DNA of 64,000 nt from Sinotaia quadrata (taxonomy: Eukaryota > Mollusca > Gastropoda > Architaenioglossa > Viviparidae): positions 27,415,701 to 27,479,700 of the forward strand of contig CM054184.1 of the NCBI GenBank assembly GCA_028829895.1, in the 5' to 3' direction. The position numbers and the translations under genes are program-made. Positions 48,901-57,823 of this stretch are shown piece by piece. Under the pieces are notes generated by a model. The model saw nothing but the letters and a program-made list of their open reading frames with translations. It did no database searches and had not been told where the DNA came from. Each line of letters starts with the position of its first letter. Position 1 is the stretch's first letter.

Positions 48901-50663
48901 ACTTCATCTGACAGTGTAGCACGTATGTCAGTTCCAACTTGCATTCTCAATCTTCAGGTCAGAATTATTGTTTGTTTCTTGATTTACAAACATTGAATTA
49001 GGTGGGAAAAGCATTTCAGAATCAAAATACAAAAATAATAAATATATTTGTAACATTTATTTTAATTGAAAAATGTTTTTAAAATTTTTACTTTGTTTGA
49101 TTTTATTATGACACCCCCCTCCCCCCAAAAAAAAAAAAAAAGAAAAAAGAAAGGAGTGCAGGTGTGAAGTGGAGCATATATATGGTTAAGGTGCTTTATG
49201 CTGAGTCAGCTGTAACAGAGTGATATTTTGTTTGGTTCTATAGTGAACTGAAGCCAGTGTAGAGAGTAAAAGGCAATACTGTGTTGACTTTTAAAGAGGA
49301 GTATTGAGTTCCAAAGAGGAGTAGTGTTTTAAGCTCTAAAGAGAAGTAAAATGTATTGAGTTCTAAGAAGAGTAGCATATTGAGTTCTAAAAGATGTAGT
49401 GTGAGTTCTAAAGAATAGCACAGTGAGTTCTAGAATAAAGAGTAATGTAGTGAGTTCTAAAGAGTGGTAATATGTTAGGCCTCTAAATTGGGATAGTGTT
49501 TTGAGTTCTTAAAAAGTAGTGTATTGAATTCTGAAGAGTAAAGAGGCGTGAATAGAGTTCTAAAGGGAGTGTATTGAGTCCTAAAGGATAGTATATTGCA
49601 TTTTAGAGTAAAGAGAATAGTGTATCAAGTGCTGGAATAGAGGATACTTATTGAATTCTAAAGAGGATTTTGTATCAAGTTCTGGATTAAAGAGCAGTGT
49701 ATTGAGTTCTAGAATACACAGGCATGTAATTAGTACTAAGGGTTTTTGGAGTGACCTGAGTATTGTGTTTTGAATTTTCTACAATAAGTAGAAGCAGATT
49801 GGAGAGTTGCAATAATCAAGTCTGGACAGTCCAGACTAACAAATAGGATAGTTTTTGGCTTTAAATTAAAAAAGAGTGAATAGAGCTTATTCTTTTCAAC
49901 TCTTGGTGTGTTGCTTCCACATACTGACAATGTGACATACATACTTTTGAAGAATTTGCAAAATTTTGTGGGAATGCCATTGAGATTGATTGTAGAAGAG
50001 AATCTAAGTGTAAAGATGTTATTCATTTTAAAAGTTATCAGTATGTCTTCAATTTTATTGTCATTCATCTGGACCTCGTTACATTTTGAACATCGCTTAG
50101 TAAATGCACTCATATAATTATGTATTGTTATTTCCCACAGAAATCATTAATCTGACTCCCCCACCCCACCCCCAGTTCCCATTAACTAAATTGTCTATTT
50201 AAGAAAAAATATACTGCACAGTATTAATTTTGTAAACAGTTCATTAACCTAATACAATTATACTGTTTTTTCCTCTTGCAAATTTGTCTAGTAATTGCTT
50301 TTAATATCACTATTATGTCATTCAAAATATATTTTTTTATATGCTGTCAAGACAATCATTCACTTTTAGTTGTTCTAAAACACATTGCACCTTCTACAGA
50401 GATTGTTTTGTATATTTATAAGACTTCCCTGCATGCCATTTGAACTTACATGTATTATTTAGATTTAATTAAGAGGTGTTTGGGATTTTTAAAATAAAAA
50501 GTTAATTTTCAATTTAATGCAGGTGGAAGGAAATGGCTCTGAGGGAAGGGAGACAAGTCAGGAACAAAGTGTAACAGTAGAGATGTCTAAAGAGACCTTA
50601 GATACTATGCTAGATGGATTGACCAAAATACGCGACCAACTCTACTCTGTTGCCAAAAGATAA
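24988..50663 (+). CDS. COMMD9: COMM domain-containing protein 9
   Basis: Six exons join in frame: 24988-25026, 26602-26736, 27418-27502, 29857-29946, 48854-48957, 50523-50663; 197 residues, against about 198 in human COMMD9. COMMD9 is one of ten COMMD subunits of the Commander (CCC-retriever) complex, which recycles membrane cargo such as integrins and Notch from endosomes. The helical N-terminal domain spans residues 1 to about 115 ('FPEHFHKSLRDLLGKIIIDN' at the exon 3/4 junction). The COMM domain starts at about 118 with the strongly conserved 'LPKLVDFDWRVDIKTSSDS' (W127), continues with 'VPTCILNLQ' and ends 'ETLDTMLDGLTKIRDQL'. All splice sites are GT..AG. Intron 4 is 18,907 bp, far larger than the others. 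Poly(A) signals follow at 50683 and 50858. Orthology is confident. Confidence 0.97.
25027..26601. other. COMMD9 intron 1, nothing recognised
   Basis: AT-rich intron with a short AC microsatellite near 26379. No other element or exon was seen on either strand. Confidence 0.5.
27491..27770 (+). repeat. Tandem repeat, about 37 bp unit, starting inside COMMD9 exon 3
   Basis: The unit is of the form 'cactgtttccaggtttgtat' plus 'aaagataatatttacac'. The first copy starts at 27491, so its first 12 bases are the last 12 coding bases of exon 3, and it contains the real donor (CCAG|GTTTGT). About seven diverged copies follow in the intron. Copies 2 and 4 keep donor-like words (TTCAG|GTTGTA at 27539/27540 and TTCCAG|GTTTAT at 27612/27613). 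Confidence 0.85.
27780..29850. other. COMMD9 intron 3, nothing recognised
   Basis: AT-rich intron sequence between the exon-3-derived array and exon 4. No coding exon, RNA gene or transposon end was supported. Confidence 0.5.
30535..32700. repeat. GC-richer repeat-like block in COMMD9 intron 4, unclassified
   Basis: About 2.2 kb differs in composition from the AT-rich intron around it and has abrupt edges. On the minus strand it has LTR-like traits: two AATAAA-type signals (near 30865 and 30961) and a duplicated 'cctagtaattgttctagg' word (near 31005 and 31058). A 39-bp unit containing 'atggaatttcagatcttcg' occurs twice at about 31850-31925. No transposase or reverse-transcriptase motif was found, and no terminal duplication was seen. 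Confidence 0.4.
33023..33310. repeat. Dispersed repeat, copy A
   Basis: Direct-orientation copy of the sequence at 53117-53405. Shared stretches include 'aatgtttgtctttaatgttg', 'aattaagattctcatcactt' and 'gtaattagtta'. Both copies end in an AATAAT-type simple tail. Family unknown; the tail would suit a SINE, but no tRNA-like head was recognised. Confidence 0.85.
33311..39470. other. COMMD9 intron 4, left middle part
   Basis: No exon supported. Contents that could be seen: a single hAT-like end (CAGGGTTGCACAAAATTT) near 33999; a tandem repeat of about 50 bp at about 36780-36905 built on 'ttgacctttcactgtggagc'; an A/G-rich stretch at about 36400-36740; and GC-richer patches near 35400-35950 and 37650-38050 that look like old dispersed repeats. 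Confidence 0.5.
39479..39736 (-). pseudogene. THAP zinc-finger domain relic
   Basis: A minus-strand frame starts 'MIKYCSAYGC' and continues to 'KKWITKLKREK' and 'VVCSEHF', then 'VVVPKLD'. This is the order of the THAP C2CH zinc finger (C5, C10, C39, H42 as zinc ligands; a basic WI..L.RE block; a VP motif at the end). It lacks the segment before the basic block, where the family has an F-P motif, and the stretch before the second Cys is shortened, so the fold is probably broken. It ends after 85 residues with no further domain. THAP domains occur in host DNA-binding proteins and in P-element transposases; a P-element origin is likely for a lone intronic copy. Confidence 0.7.
39780..41800. promoter_or_regulatory. 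CpG-retaining, promoter-like block in COMMD9 intron 4
   Basis: This stretch is richer in CpG than the rest of the intron. It contains a perfect palindrome GTTGCTATAGCAAC at 41040-41053, close to the RFX X-box consensus; a CATGCGCA NRF1-like word just after it; and a full CRE TGACGTCA at 41619-41626. No gene start could be tied to it except the THAP relic. It could be a promoter, an enhancer or a young insertion. Confidence 0.35.
41249..41270. repeat. (AC)n microsatellite
   Basis: About eleven AC dinucleotides, followed directly by CGAG. Confidence 0.9.
41810..44330. other. COMMD9 intron 4, nothing recognised as a gene
   Basis: AT-rich. Three diverged copies of a roughly 65-bp unit with 'gactgtcttgtaaaattagtc'-like cores lie at about 43570-43760. 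Poly(C) at 43163-43176. A 151-codon open frame at 42252-42707 has no motif and biased AT-rich composition. Confidence 0.5.
44335..44643. repeat. Minisatellite, 36-bp unit, about 8 copies
   Basis: The unit contains 'cattcagttagacttttgtt' then 'acacctaagatacaat'. The last five copies are nearly identical and the first three strongly diverged, so the array has grown at its right side. Confidence 0.95.
45365..46350. repeat. Long degenerate tandem array, about 50-60 bp unit
   Basis: Phrases 'gtgtcactgagataaatgac', 'acaagacagc' and 'cagtactaa' recur throughout nearly 1 kb in the same order, with much drift and many indels. Probably an ancient minisatellite. Confidence 0.75.
47060..47310. repeat. 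Tandem repeat, about 80 bp unit, 3 copies
   Basis: Three diverged copies share 'cacctgactgggattggatc' and 'atggtgaaaaa' type words followed by a run such as 'tttgggggttacaagc'. Confidence 0.7.
47320..48840. other. COMMD9 intron 4, right end, nothing recognised
   Basis: AT-rich sequence up to the polypyrimidine tract and CAG acceptor of exon 5 at 48854. No exon or transposon end was supported. Confidence 0.5.
49250..49725. repeat. Degenerate tandem array in COMMD9 intron 5, about 25-35 bp unit
   Basis: The phrase 'attgagttctaaagagtagt' or close variants recurs more than a dozen times between a poly(A) tract (about 49126-49141) and unique sequence. Confidence 0.85.
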
Positions 50664-50682
50664 ATGTGCTTTCATGCTTTAA

Positions 50683-50688
50683 AATAAA
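50683..50688 (+). promoter_or_regulatory. Poly(A) signal of COMMD9
   Basis: AATAAA 20 nt after the stop codon. Further AATAAA words at 50858-50863 and near 50914 could give longer 3' UTRs. Confidence 0.6.
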
Positions 50689-51189
50689 CATTTGGACTGA
50701 ATTTTAAACTTCTATCAAAAGTAATGAAAAGTATAATTAATTAAATGATAGATATATAATTTCATTAATTTTAAAAATCAAATTGTTTCAGTAGATTTAA
50801 TATATAATTTAATTATAATAGTTTTGAATTTTTCTTTTAAAAATTGAAATTGTATGAAATAAAACATTAAACTTATTCCATTTTTATAAAAGTGTTTCCA
50901 ATTTTACAGAGCAAATAAAAACGTTTCTATAATTTATTGTTATGCTTTCGTTTCCTGTCCATTTTGAACATTTTTTGATTTTGTGGAAATTTGGAGTCCA
51001 GTCAGTCATACTGTTATGTTCCTTATATTCTTATAGTAATATGATGCAGTTAAAACATTTAAATGAGACAGTTTAATGTGATGCATTTGTATTTCTATTA
51101 GTTTAAATCTTACTGATAAAATGATGTTTAAGGTCACACTATACAGATGTCTATTGCTTAACACCTTTGATGCAGGAAATAATTATAAT

Positions 51190-51197
<8 letters not shown>

Positions 51198-51229
<32 letters not shown>
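51198..51229. repeat. (AT)n microsatellite
   Basis: About sixteen AT dinucleotides, between COMMD9 and the hAT relic. Confidence 0.95.
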
Positions 51230-51230
<1 letters not shown>

Positions 51231-51597
51231 CTGCATTCCATACTCTCTGGCTAGCATTACAGTGCTCTTCTAGATAATTTTATGAACATGTTCATGAAGA
51301 TTTGTTTAGTAATATGCTTTATTACTGTCAGGGAGTAAATTTGCCTATCCCTATTTCTAGACTTAATTGTTATATAAATTGTCAAAGTTATCCAACCTTG
51401 GGCATTCCTTATGATTTTATTTTTTTAAGTGTCAGAGTTAGAGTAAATAACTCGAGTTGAGAATTTGCTAGAAACTACTGATGCAATCCAAACCAGTTCC
51501 AATTGGATGAGTAGTTTTTATTATCCAATCATTGAGAGATCAGACAATGGCCTAAGATCAAAAGTTTACCTTCTGAAGAGAATTCTATAGTCTAATC

Positions 51598-53140
51598 CAG
51601 GGGTGTCAAACTCAATCGCACAGGGGGCCAAAAGTGAAATCACACTTAAGGTTGCGGGCCGAATTGTATAAACATCCATTGATAAGTGGAAAACTAAACC
51701 TTTTTTTAAACACTAATATGAATTAAAGCAGACAAAAGTTAAAATAATAACAAATCAAGGCATACCGATTTTTGCTCCTATGCCAATTTGTCAGAGCTGG
51801 ATGTTTGGCATCTTTTCTTGGCAACAAGTTCGTTTATGTTTGGAGTAAGGTTCTTTGTTATGGAGATTCTCAGGATGGACTGCAGGTGTTCATCAGTGAG
51901 ACGACTCCTGTATGATGTTTTGTTAATCTTCATCACAGAGAACACCTGCTCACACAGATATGTGCTACCAAACATGCTCAAGGTTCAAGCCTCATGTAGA
52001 TGAAGCTGGGGCTTCACTCCAGAAATTAAATGAGTGAACTGTGCAGGCCCCAGACTGTCGTACTTTGCCTTTAGTGCCCCATTACACTGCAGCTCCATCT
52101 GCAAATGTACATGTGTAGTTTCCACACTGATGGCAAATGGGTTGCGAAAAAGCTTGAAATTACTTTCTGTGTTTCAAAGTAACAAAAGCGCTGTGCGAAT
52201 TCAGCGCGAAGTGAGCTCAGTTTTTCAGCAAACTGTGCATTTGGGAACACCATGGTGCTGACTTGGTTCAACATTGCTTTGCAACAAGAGAAAATGAGAC
52301 AAGTTGCATTGGTGCATTTGTGTCTCCCATAAGTGCAGCTTCACTTGAAATGCCTTCACTGCATCATGCATATCAGCGATCAAATGGTTCCATCCCTTAA
52401 GCTGCAGGTTCAAGACGTTGAGATGAGTGGTTATGTCAGACAGAAACGCCAGCTCACATTTCCACTTTTCATCCCGCAAAACTGTGGAGTCTTTTCCTTT
52501 GCTGTCCATAAACTGACAGATTTCCTCGATCAGCTGGAAAACTCTACTGAGAACTTTTTCCCGACTTAGCCACCGCACCTCTATATGATAAGGTATGTCG
52601 CTGAACTCTGAGTCTATTTCCTGCAAAAAAGACTGAAATTGGCGGCGATTTAAACCTTTGGCTCTGATAAAGTTAACGGTTTGAGTTACAGTGCTCATTA
52701 CATGTTCCATGTTGAGGACTTTACCACACCGCGATCCTTGGTGTATGATGCAGTGATATGCTATCAACTCACCAGTACAGTTCTCCTACATCTTTAACTG
52801 CATCCTTCCAACTAGTCCACTTTTTTCGCCGCACATCACCGGTGCTCCATCTTTTGTAAGTCCAACAAGTTTGTCCCAAGGCAGGTTCATGTCAGTTACA
52901 CTTTGACATACATTGTCAAAAATGTCTTTCCCTGTTGTCCCATGCATAGATTTCATGTCCAATATTTTTTCTGTAACTTTCAAACTGGACTCCACTCCAC
53001 GGATGAAGATGGCGAGCTGCGCAGTGTCAGTCGTGTCACTACTTTCATCGACAGCAAGAGAGTAAGCAACAAAGTCTTTGCCTTTTTCAATCAGCTGTGT
53101 TTTCACAATGGTGGACCTTATGTTGGAGAAGAAAGTGGGT
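51598..53140 (-). mobile_element. Decayed hAT element (Charlie/GTF2IRD2-like family)
   Basis: The outer end at 51598 reads CAGGGGTGTCAAACTCA followed by 'cacagggggcc', a typical hAT terminal sequence; it lies downstream of the transposase, which runs on the minus strand. The other terminus is not seen: the coding region stops where dispersed repeat copy B begins at about 53117-53140. Confidence 0.88.
51778..53140 (-). pseudogene. hAT transposase pseudogene, N-terminus missing
   Basis: Minus-strand pieces run in family order: 'FVAYSLAVDESSDTTDTAQL' (the first catalytic Asp), 'LVGLTKDGAPVMCG', a break near 52780, 'AYHCIIHQ', 'IPYHIEVRWLSREKVL', 'DMHDAVKAFQVKLHLWE', another break near 52250, then the C-terminal dimerisation domain 'STYLCEQVFSVMKINKT' and 'SRLTDEHLQSIL'. 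At least two frameshifts separate the pieces. The N-terminal BED zinc finger and the start of the catalytic domain are absent. The closest known relatives are the transposases that also gave rise to GTF2IRD2 and ZBED5-type genes. Confidence 0.92.
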
Positions 53141-53405
53141 AGAAGGGGGCTTGCTAAATATAGATTAAAAGATGGATTTACCTTCTCCCTTGGTAAGAAG
53201 TTTTCCACCTAAGGAAATATTGTGTGACGGTAAATGTTTGTCTTTAATGTTGTGCAAGAGGGAAAACATTTACAGCCCCATGTTTGCCAAATGAGAGAGA
53301 TGAGTGGAGTCTTTAGGAGAATTATTAATAACATAAATTAAGATTCTCATCACTTGTAATTAGTTATGGATTATTAATTAACAATAATAATAACGATTAA
53401 CTAGG
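53117..53405. repeat. Dispersed repeat, copy B, abutting the hAT relic
   Basis: Direct copy of the repeat at 33023-33310. Its left edge coincides with the point where the hAT transposase reading ends, and one minus-strand frame runs from the repeat straight into the transposase, so that frame's first 25 or so residues are repeat-derived. Confidence 0.85.
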
Positions 53406-53409
53406 TGTT

Positions 53410-54320
53410 GTTAACGTCACATTTACAAACACATTAAAACCCATGTTTCTGACAACATCTTAATAAATAAATATGAAATAATGCATACATTACAAAAAAT
53501 TAAACTCTCACTTATAAAATTGAAATAAAGAAAGAATATCAAGTAGTGCCATTAATTATTATTCAATTACTATTAATAAAATGACTTTACAAGACCTAAG
53601 AAAAGTGATTATCAGAATAGCAAATGAACTTAATTGTTCAGTTTATAGATGCAGAAATAAAAGAGTGAACATATTTAAAAAAATAAAAAATAAATTCAAG
53701 CCATCTTTAATTTTATTCTGTTATAGTTTCGATTTCTTTTTTAAAATCTGCATGATAACAACCAAGGACAGGAGTGTTAAACTATCTTTTATGCTTTAAA
53801 TACTTTACTCACAAATCTTAACAGATTAATGCACTCCAACAGGTCTTTTAGGTAAAATTTTTAGGTAAAATTTTTAGGTAAAATTGCTATTCAGTGCAAG
53901 GAAGAAAGGAGTGATTTTTCTTGCCTTTATTCTTTTCTTTCTAAGCAGTTTGCTGGAAAACATATGATTCTAAGTGGGTTTAGGTATCAAAGAGTGTACA
54001 TTATACTAATTCTCCTAATATGTTTTAAAAGATATTTATAGATCAAAGTAGGTATTATTCCACTACAGTGACTTGAGTAATTTCTGTAGAAGTTCTTCAT
54101 TTTACTTGTTACTATTGTTTTGTAAAATCACAGTTTGCATTATAGTTAATACTTTTCAGTGAAAGTGACAGCTGTAATCGGAGGAAGGGACAGAAAAACA
54201 AAGTTTTTTTTTAAATCTCAGTTTCTAGCTCAACTGTTGACTCTGTCTATATTAAAGGTTTTATACTTCTCTTGCAGCTTCTGAAAAAAAAATTCAGATA
54301 GTGAACTGCATGTTTAGAAA
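53410..54320. other. Intergenic AT-rich DNA
   Basis: Contains a 13-bp unit (ggtaaaattttta) repeated three times at about 53850-53885. No gene was supported. Confidence 0.5.
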
Positions 54321-54324
54321 TGAC

Positions 54325-54539
54325 TTAAAGGGGTGTACTTCTTTTTTTTTTAAGGTCATTCTCTTCAATATTGGAACTCATACTTTTTCTGTTTAGAGTG
54401 CGAATTGCATTTGTTGAAGTTCCACATACCATTGACAAATTGCTGCAATTACTTTTTCCAAATGGCATTTTAAATTTTCCAGCTCCACAAACTGAATCTA
54501 CATCATTGATAATTTGATTGATGGCATCTGTATGATCAT
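54325..54539 (-). CDS. Candidate terminal coding exon of an unassigned gene
   Basis: A minus-strand segment begins after a good acceptor (TTTTTTGTAG at 54540) and stays open for 70 residues to a TAA at 54327-54325. Composition is balanced and less AT-driven than random frames here, with pieces such as 'DAINQIINDVDSVCGAGKF', 'SNLSMVCGTSTNAIRTLNRK' and a basic end 'LKKKRSTPL'. It needs a phase-1 exon upstream; a frame at about 54740-54675 ending 'PCDQSKHA' before GTATGG would fit in phase, but it lacks a clear acceptor. Just upstream (54655-54570) are other protein-like fragments in different frames ('DWEEIKTQWE', 'VKACNKLMEKTNVNNRKQK'), which argues for a decayed gene or transposon instead. 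No family was recognised. Confidence 0.35.
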
Positions 54540-54779
54540 CTACAAAAAATTAGATTATCTAATAGCTTTTGTTTTCGGTTGTTGACATTTGTTTTCTCCA
54601 TTAATTTATTGCATGCCTTGACAGTCATTCCCACTGTGTCTTGATTTCTTCCCAATCAAAAGTCCATACCAGCATGTTTGCTTTGATCACAGGGCATGCT
54701 ATTCCATGGTTTGGTTTTCATCCACAAACAGAGTACAGATGCAAAGAGTATTTCAAGGAAAACAGAAAGCATAATTAAC

Positions 54780-57710
54780 TAAAAGAATCTTCAGTCTTAC
54801 AGGAATTTTTTCTTCCGACTTACTATTTGATGTAAGACCCTTCGATGAATAATCAGTCCTATAACATACGGATCTCAGTCTGAGATTTTGTATACCCAAG
54901 GTAGTCCATTTAACTTAAGAGGCACTTCTATACTTAATTTTAATAAAATAGATATCTTCCCAAGATTAAAAAATTATAATCATTAATGAGGGCATTAAAA
55001 ATGGATTATGTAGCAATACTTGAATATTCAAACATTTTTTTAAATCAGGCAGCCTCTATTCTACAGAGCAGCAAAATTGTTTTAAATAGTTTTAAAAGCT
55101 GATATGGTACAGTTAAAGATGTCCTATAAAGTGAACTCTCAAGTGGTCAGTTTTGAAAGGCAAACCTTTATTAGTAAGTATTAGTTTCCAGGTTATGAGT
55201 TTTGGTTTAATCGGATTTGTTTCAAGTCAATTATGATAGCCAAGAAGAAAACAACTACTGGGCTATCATTTCAAAATTTTATTCATAAACACTAGCAATA
55301 GCATTAAAATATGCCACAAAATGTTGAAAATATGTTTCTCTGATTATTAGTGAATATATATAACATGCCAGTTCAAAGCAAAGGTGAACAATATATAAGG
55401 CCAATGCCCATGTTATTAATTTCACATTTCAAATTGCACTCTAAAATAAATAATAATTTTAATCAAAGGACACTTTGAATATGACAAGAAGAAACTAATA
55501 TTTGTTTTCATTTTTATTAAGGCCTTAGGAGTGTTTAAAATTTATTAATTTTTTAAAAAATTGACTCTGAAAAGGGAGGAAAAAGTAGTGTAAATTTAAA
55601 TATTTTAACAAATTCTAACACAATTACTCATTACCACTGTTAGTATTATTAACTATTTGCTAAAGAGTATTTTTTTAAAAACTGAATATAAACATTTTAT
55701 CAGGAATCAATGAAATAATTATTTCACTCAGTTACAGACAAACACTCTGAATGCAACAATGAATAAAGAAACTTAAATTGACATAGCTCAAGTGAAGTTA
55801 GTGAACTCACCAATTTCAATTTGGCTGTCCTAAAAGTAGAACCTGTCTTTGCATTACAGTTTATGCACCACTAAATAACTTAATCACATATAATACAAAC
55901 TGGATTTACAAGAAATGCAAATAAATTGAAGATAGCATTTAAAACCTGAAAGTTTGTAACTGAACTTTATATATTTTTCAAATTCAAACTCATCTAATGC
56001 AATGTCGGTTTATTCTTGTAACCTAGTAGCATGAAACTAATCCTTACATCTGAACACTTGTTAGTCTTTTGCAAAATACACTGCAAAATGGAGTCATTGT
56101 CAGTCTTTTTAAAGCTATTTTATTTTATAATGTATTTAAGACATAAATCTGAAAACTTGATTTGCTGTTATGGCATATCTCATTGAACAAGTGCACTACT
56201 ATTAAAACATAACTGTTTTCCACAAAAAGGAAGTAATCATAGTTACTGTATTCATTTTCTATTACTTTTGAATATAGTGCATTTAAATTATATAAATATT
56301 TCAGCAAAGAAAACAATTTAGAAAGAAGTGAACAGAATCTATAACACTAACAATATGCATATGTTAAACTTTAATATCACAGATATTAAGTAAGTAGTGT
56401 GTGTGTGAGTGTGTGTGCGCGCACGTGCGTGAGATTAACAAGGGAGGTAATTTGTTTTCTAATGTGTGGTACATCTAAGTCGTTGATCAGTCCCTATGCA
56501 AGCAAATACAAAATTAAATTTATGCAAGGATCCAAATATCCATCTAAGATTTACTTTTATTTAAGAAATATAAAGAGTCATGCTAGAGAACTTACATACA
56601 AGTGACTGCAATCATTCTGTTGGATGACATGACAATATGAGGGCAGAGTTTTTTTTCTATAAGAAAATTATATGCAAAGATGTATATTCCACAGAAATCT
56701 CAAGTTACATAAATGTTAAAAGTTTTCTGATGGTAGGTTGTGCTGATTCACAAATACAGTCTAGTAGCATTTACAAAATTAAAAGCCAGTTTTAGTCTTA
56801 TTTAAACATTTATAAAATGAACAATAAACTTTAAAAAAATGTTAATGACTTGTAGCAATGCACTTTGACTTTACTGGGAAGTGAGTCAAACATCTTTTAG
56901 TTCTTTTTCTGAGCCAAATTATTTCAAGCAGGTAAGATGAGGTGGCCAAAATAATAAGAGGCAGTTTACTGGGTGTTTGGCTTCTGCATTTAAGGGTTTC
57001 ATATCTATAAATGATGCACACTAAAAGTATTCATGTCCAATCTGTTTTTCTCACCCAGTGAATTAAGTATCTTTTTGCCAAACACCACAAAACTTTAATT
57101 AACAGAAAGCCAATCAATTAAGAAAAAAATTATTAATGCCAGGCTTTCCAACAAAAGGGAATGTCACCAACTATTTGGCAAGAAATCTAAAACAATAATA
57201 ATCTAAAGGAGTCTTTAAGCAAATGCAAATGGGTTTTGAATGTAGCTCAGTGAAACTTAAACTGTCATCAGAGGTTCCTAGTATCAATGAAATGAGTTTA
57301 TTACCCAATAGTATTGTTATATACTAGATATATATATCTCAAAAGTTTATAATTTTAGTGTCATTAAATATATATTGTATTTCAACATGATGAGTATAAA
57401 AGCCTGCATTCAAAATTTGTATACTTTAACACAGTTTCATGAACTCTTAACTATTTTACAATACATCTCTATTGTGAATGAAAATAAATTACAGAAATTT
57501 GCATTTTACTGTCAACAAATTTTAAATTTGTCAAAAAATGAATTAAAACTTCTTTCTGACAACCCCAAGGTCTCTTTTATTGGGAGGCTACTTTTAAAGT
57601 TTTATATATTGTCTGACAATTTGGTTTTTGGTCTCAGCTATACAACAATGAAAAGTAGTTTGCCTTGAACACATTTAGTTGCAATCTTAACTCAGTCCCT
57701 TCACAAAGTA
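54780..57710. other. Region downstream of the SEFIR gene; possible long 3' UTR
   Basis: No exon was supported. A minus-strand AATAAA at about 55275 could end a long 3' UTR of the SEFIR gene, since the nearer signal at 57715-57720 would give a 3' UTR of only about 110 nt. A GT/GC microsatellite lies at about 56397-56432. Confidence 0.35.
56397..56432. repeat. Alternating purine-pyrimidine tract (GT/GC)
   Basis: Run of GT dinucleotides passing into 'gtgtgcgcgcacgtgcgtgag'-like sequence, an alternating tract of the type able to adopt Z-DNA. Confidence 0.85.
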
Positions 57711-57714
57711 TATA

Positions 57715-57720
57715 TTTATT
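57715..57720 (-). promoter_or_regulatory. Candidate poly(A) signal of the SEFIR adaptor gene
   Basis: AATAAA on the minus strand (TTTATT on +), about 104 nt beyond the stop codon at 57824. Confidence 0.45.
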
Positions 57721-57823
57721 TTTTTGTCTGAAATCAGAGTATCAAGCTATCACAGTTTCCTTTAATCCCCACTTCCTTTTCAAACTCTAGTGAACTGGCC
57801 TAATATATGTTTAACAGTCTCTA

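Noticed and set aside
49736..50113. 125-codon minus-strand frame in COMMD9 intron 5
   Set aside because: Lies across an intron between two confident plus-strand exons, with no motif and AT-driven composition.
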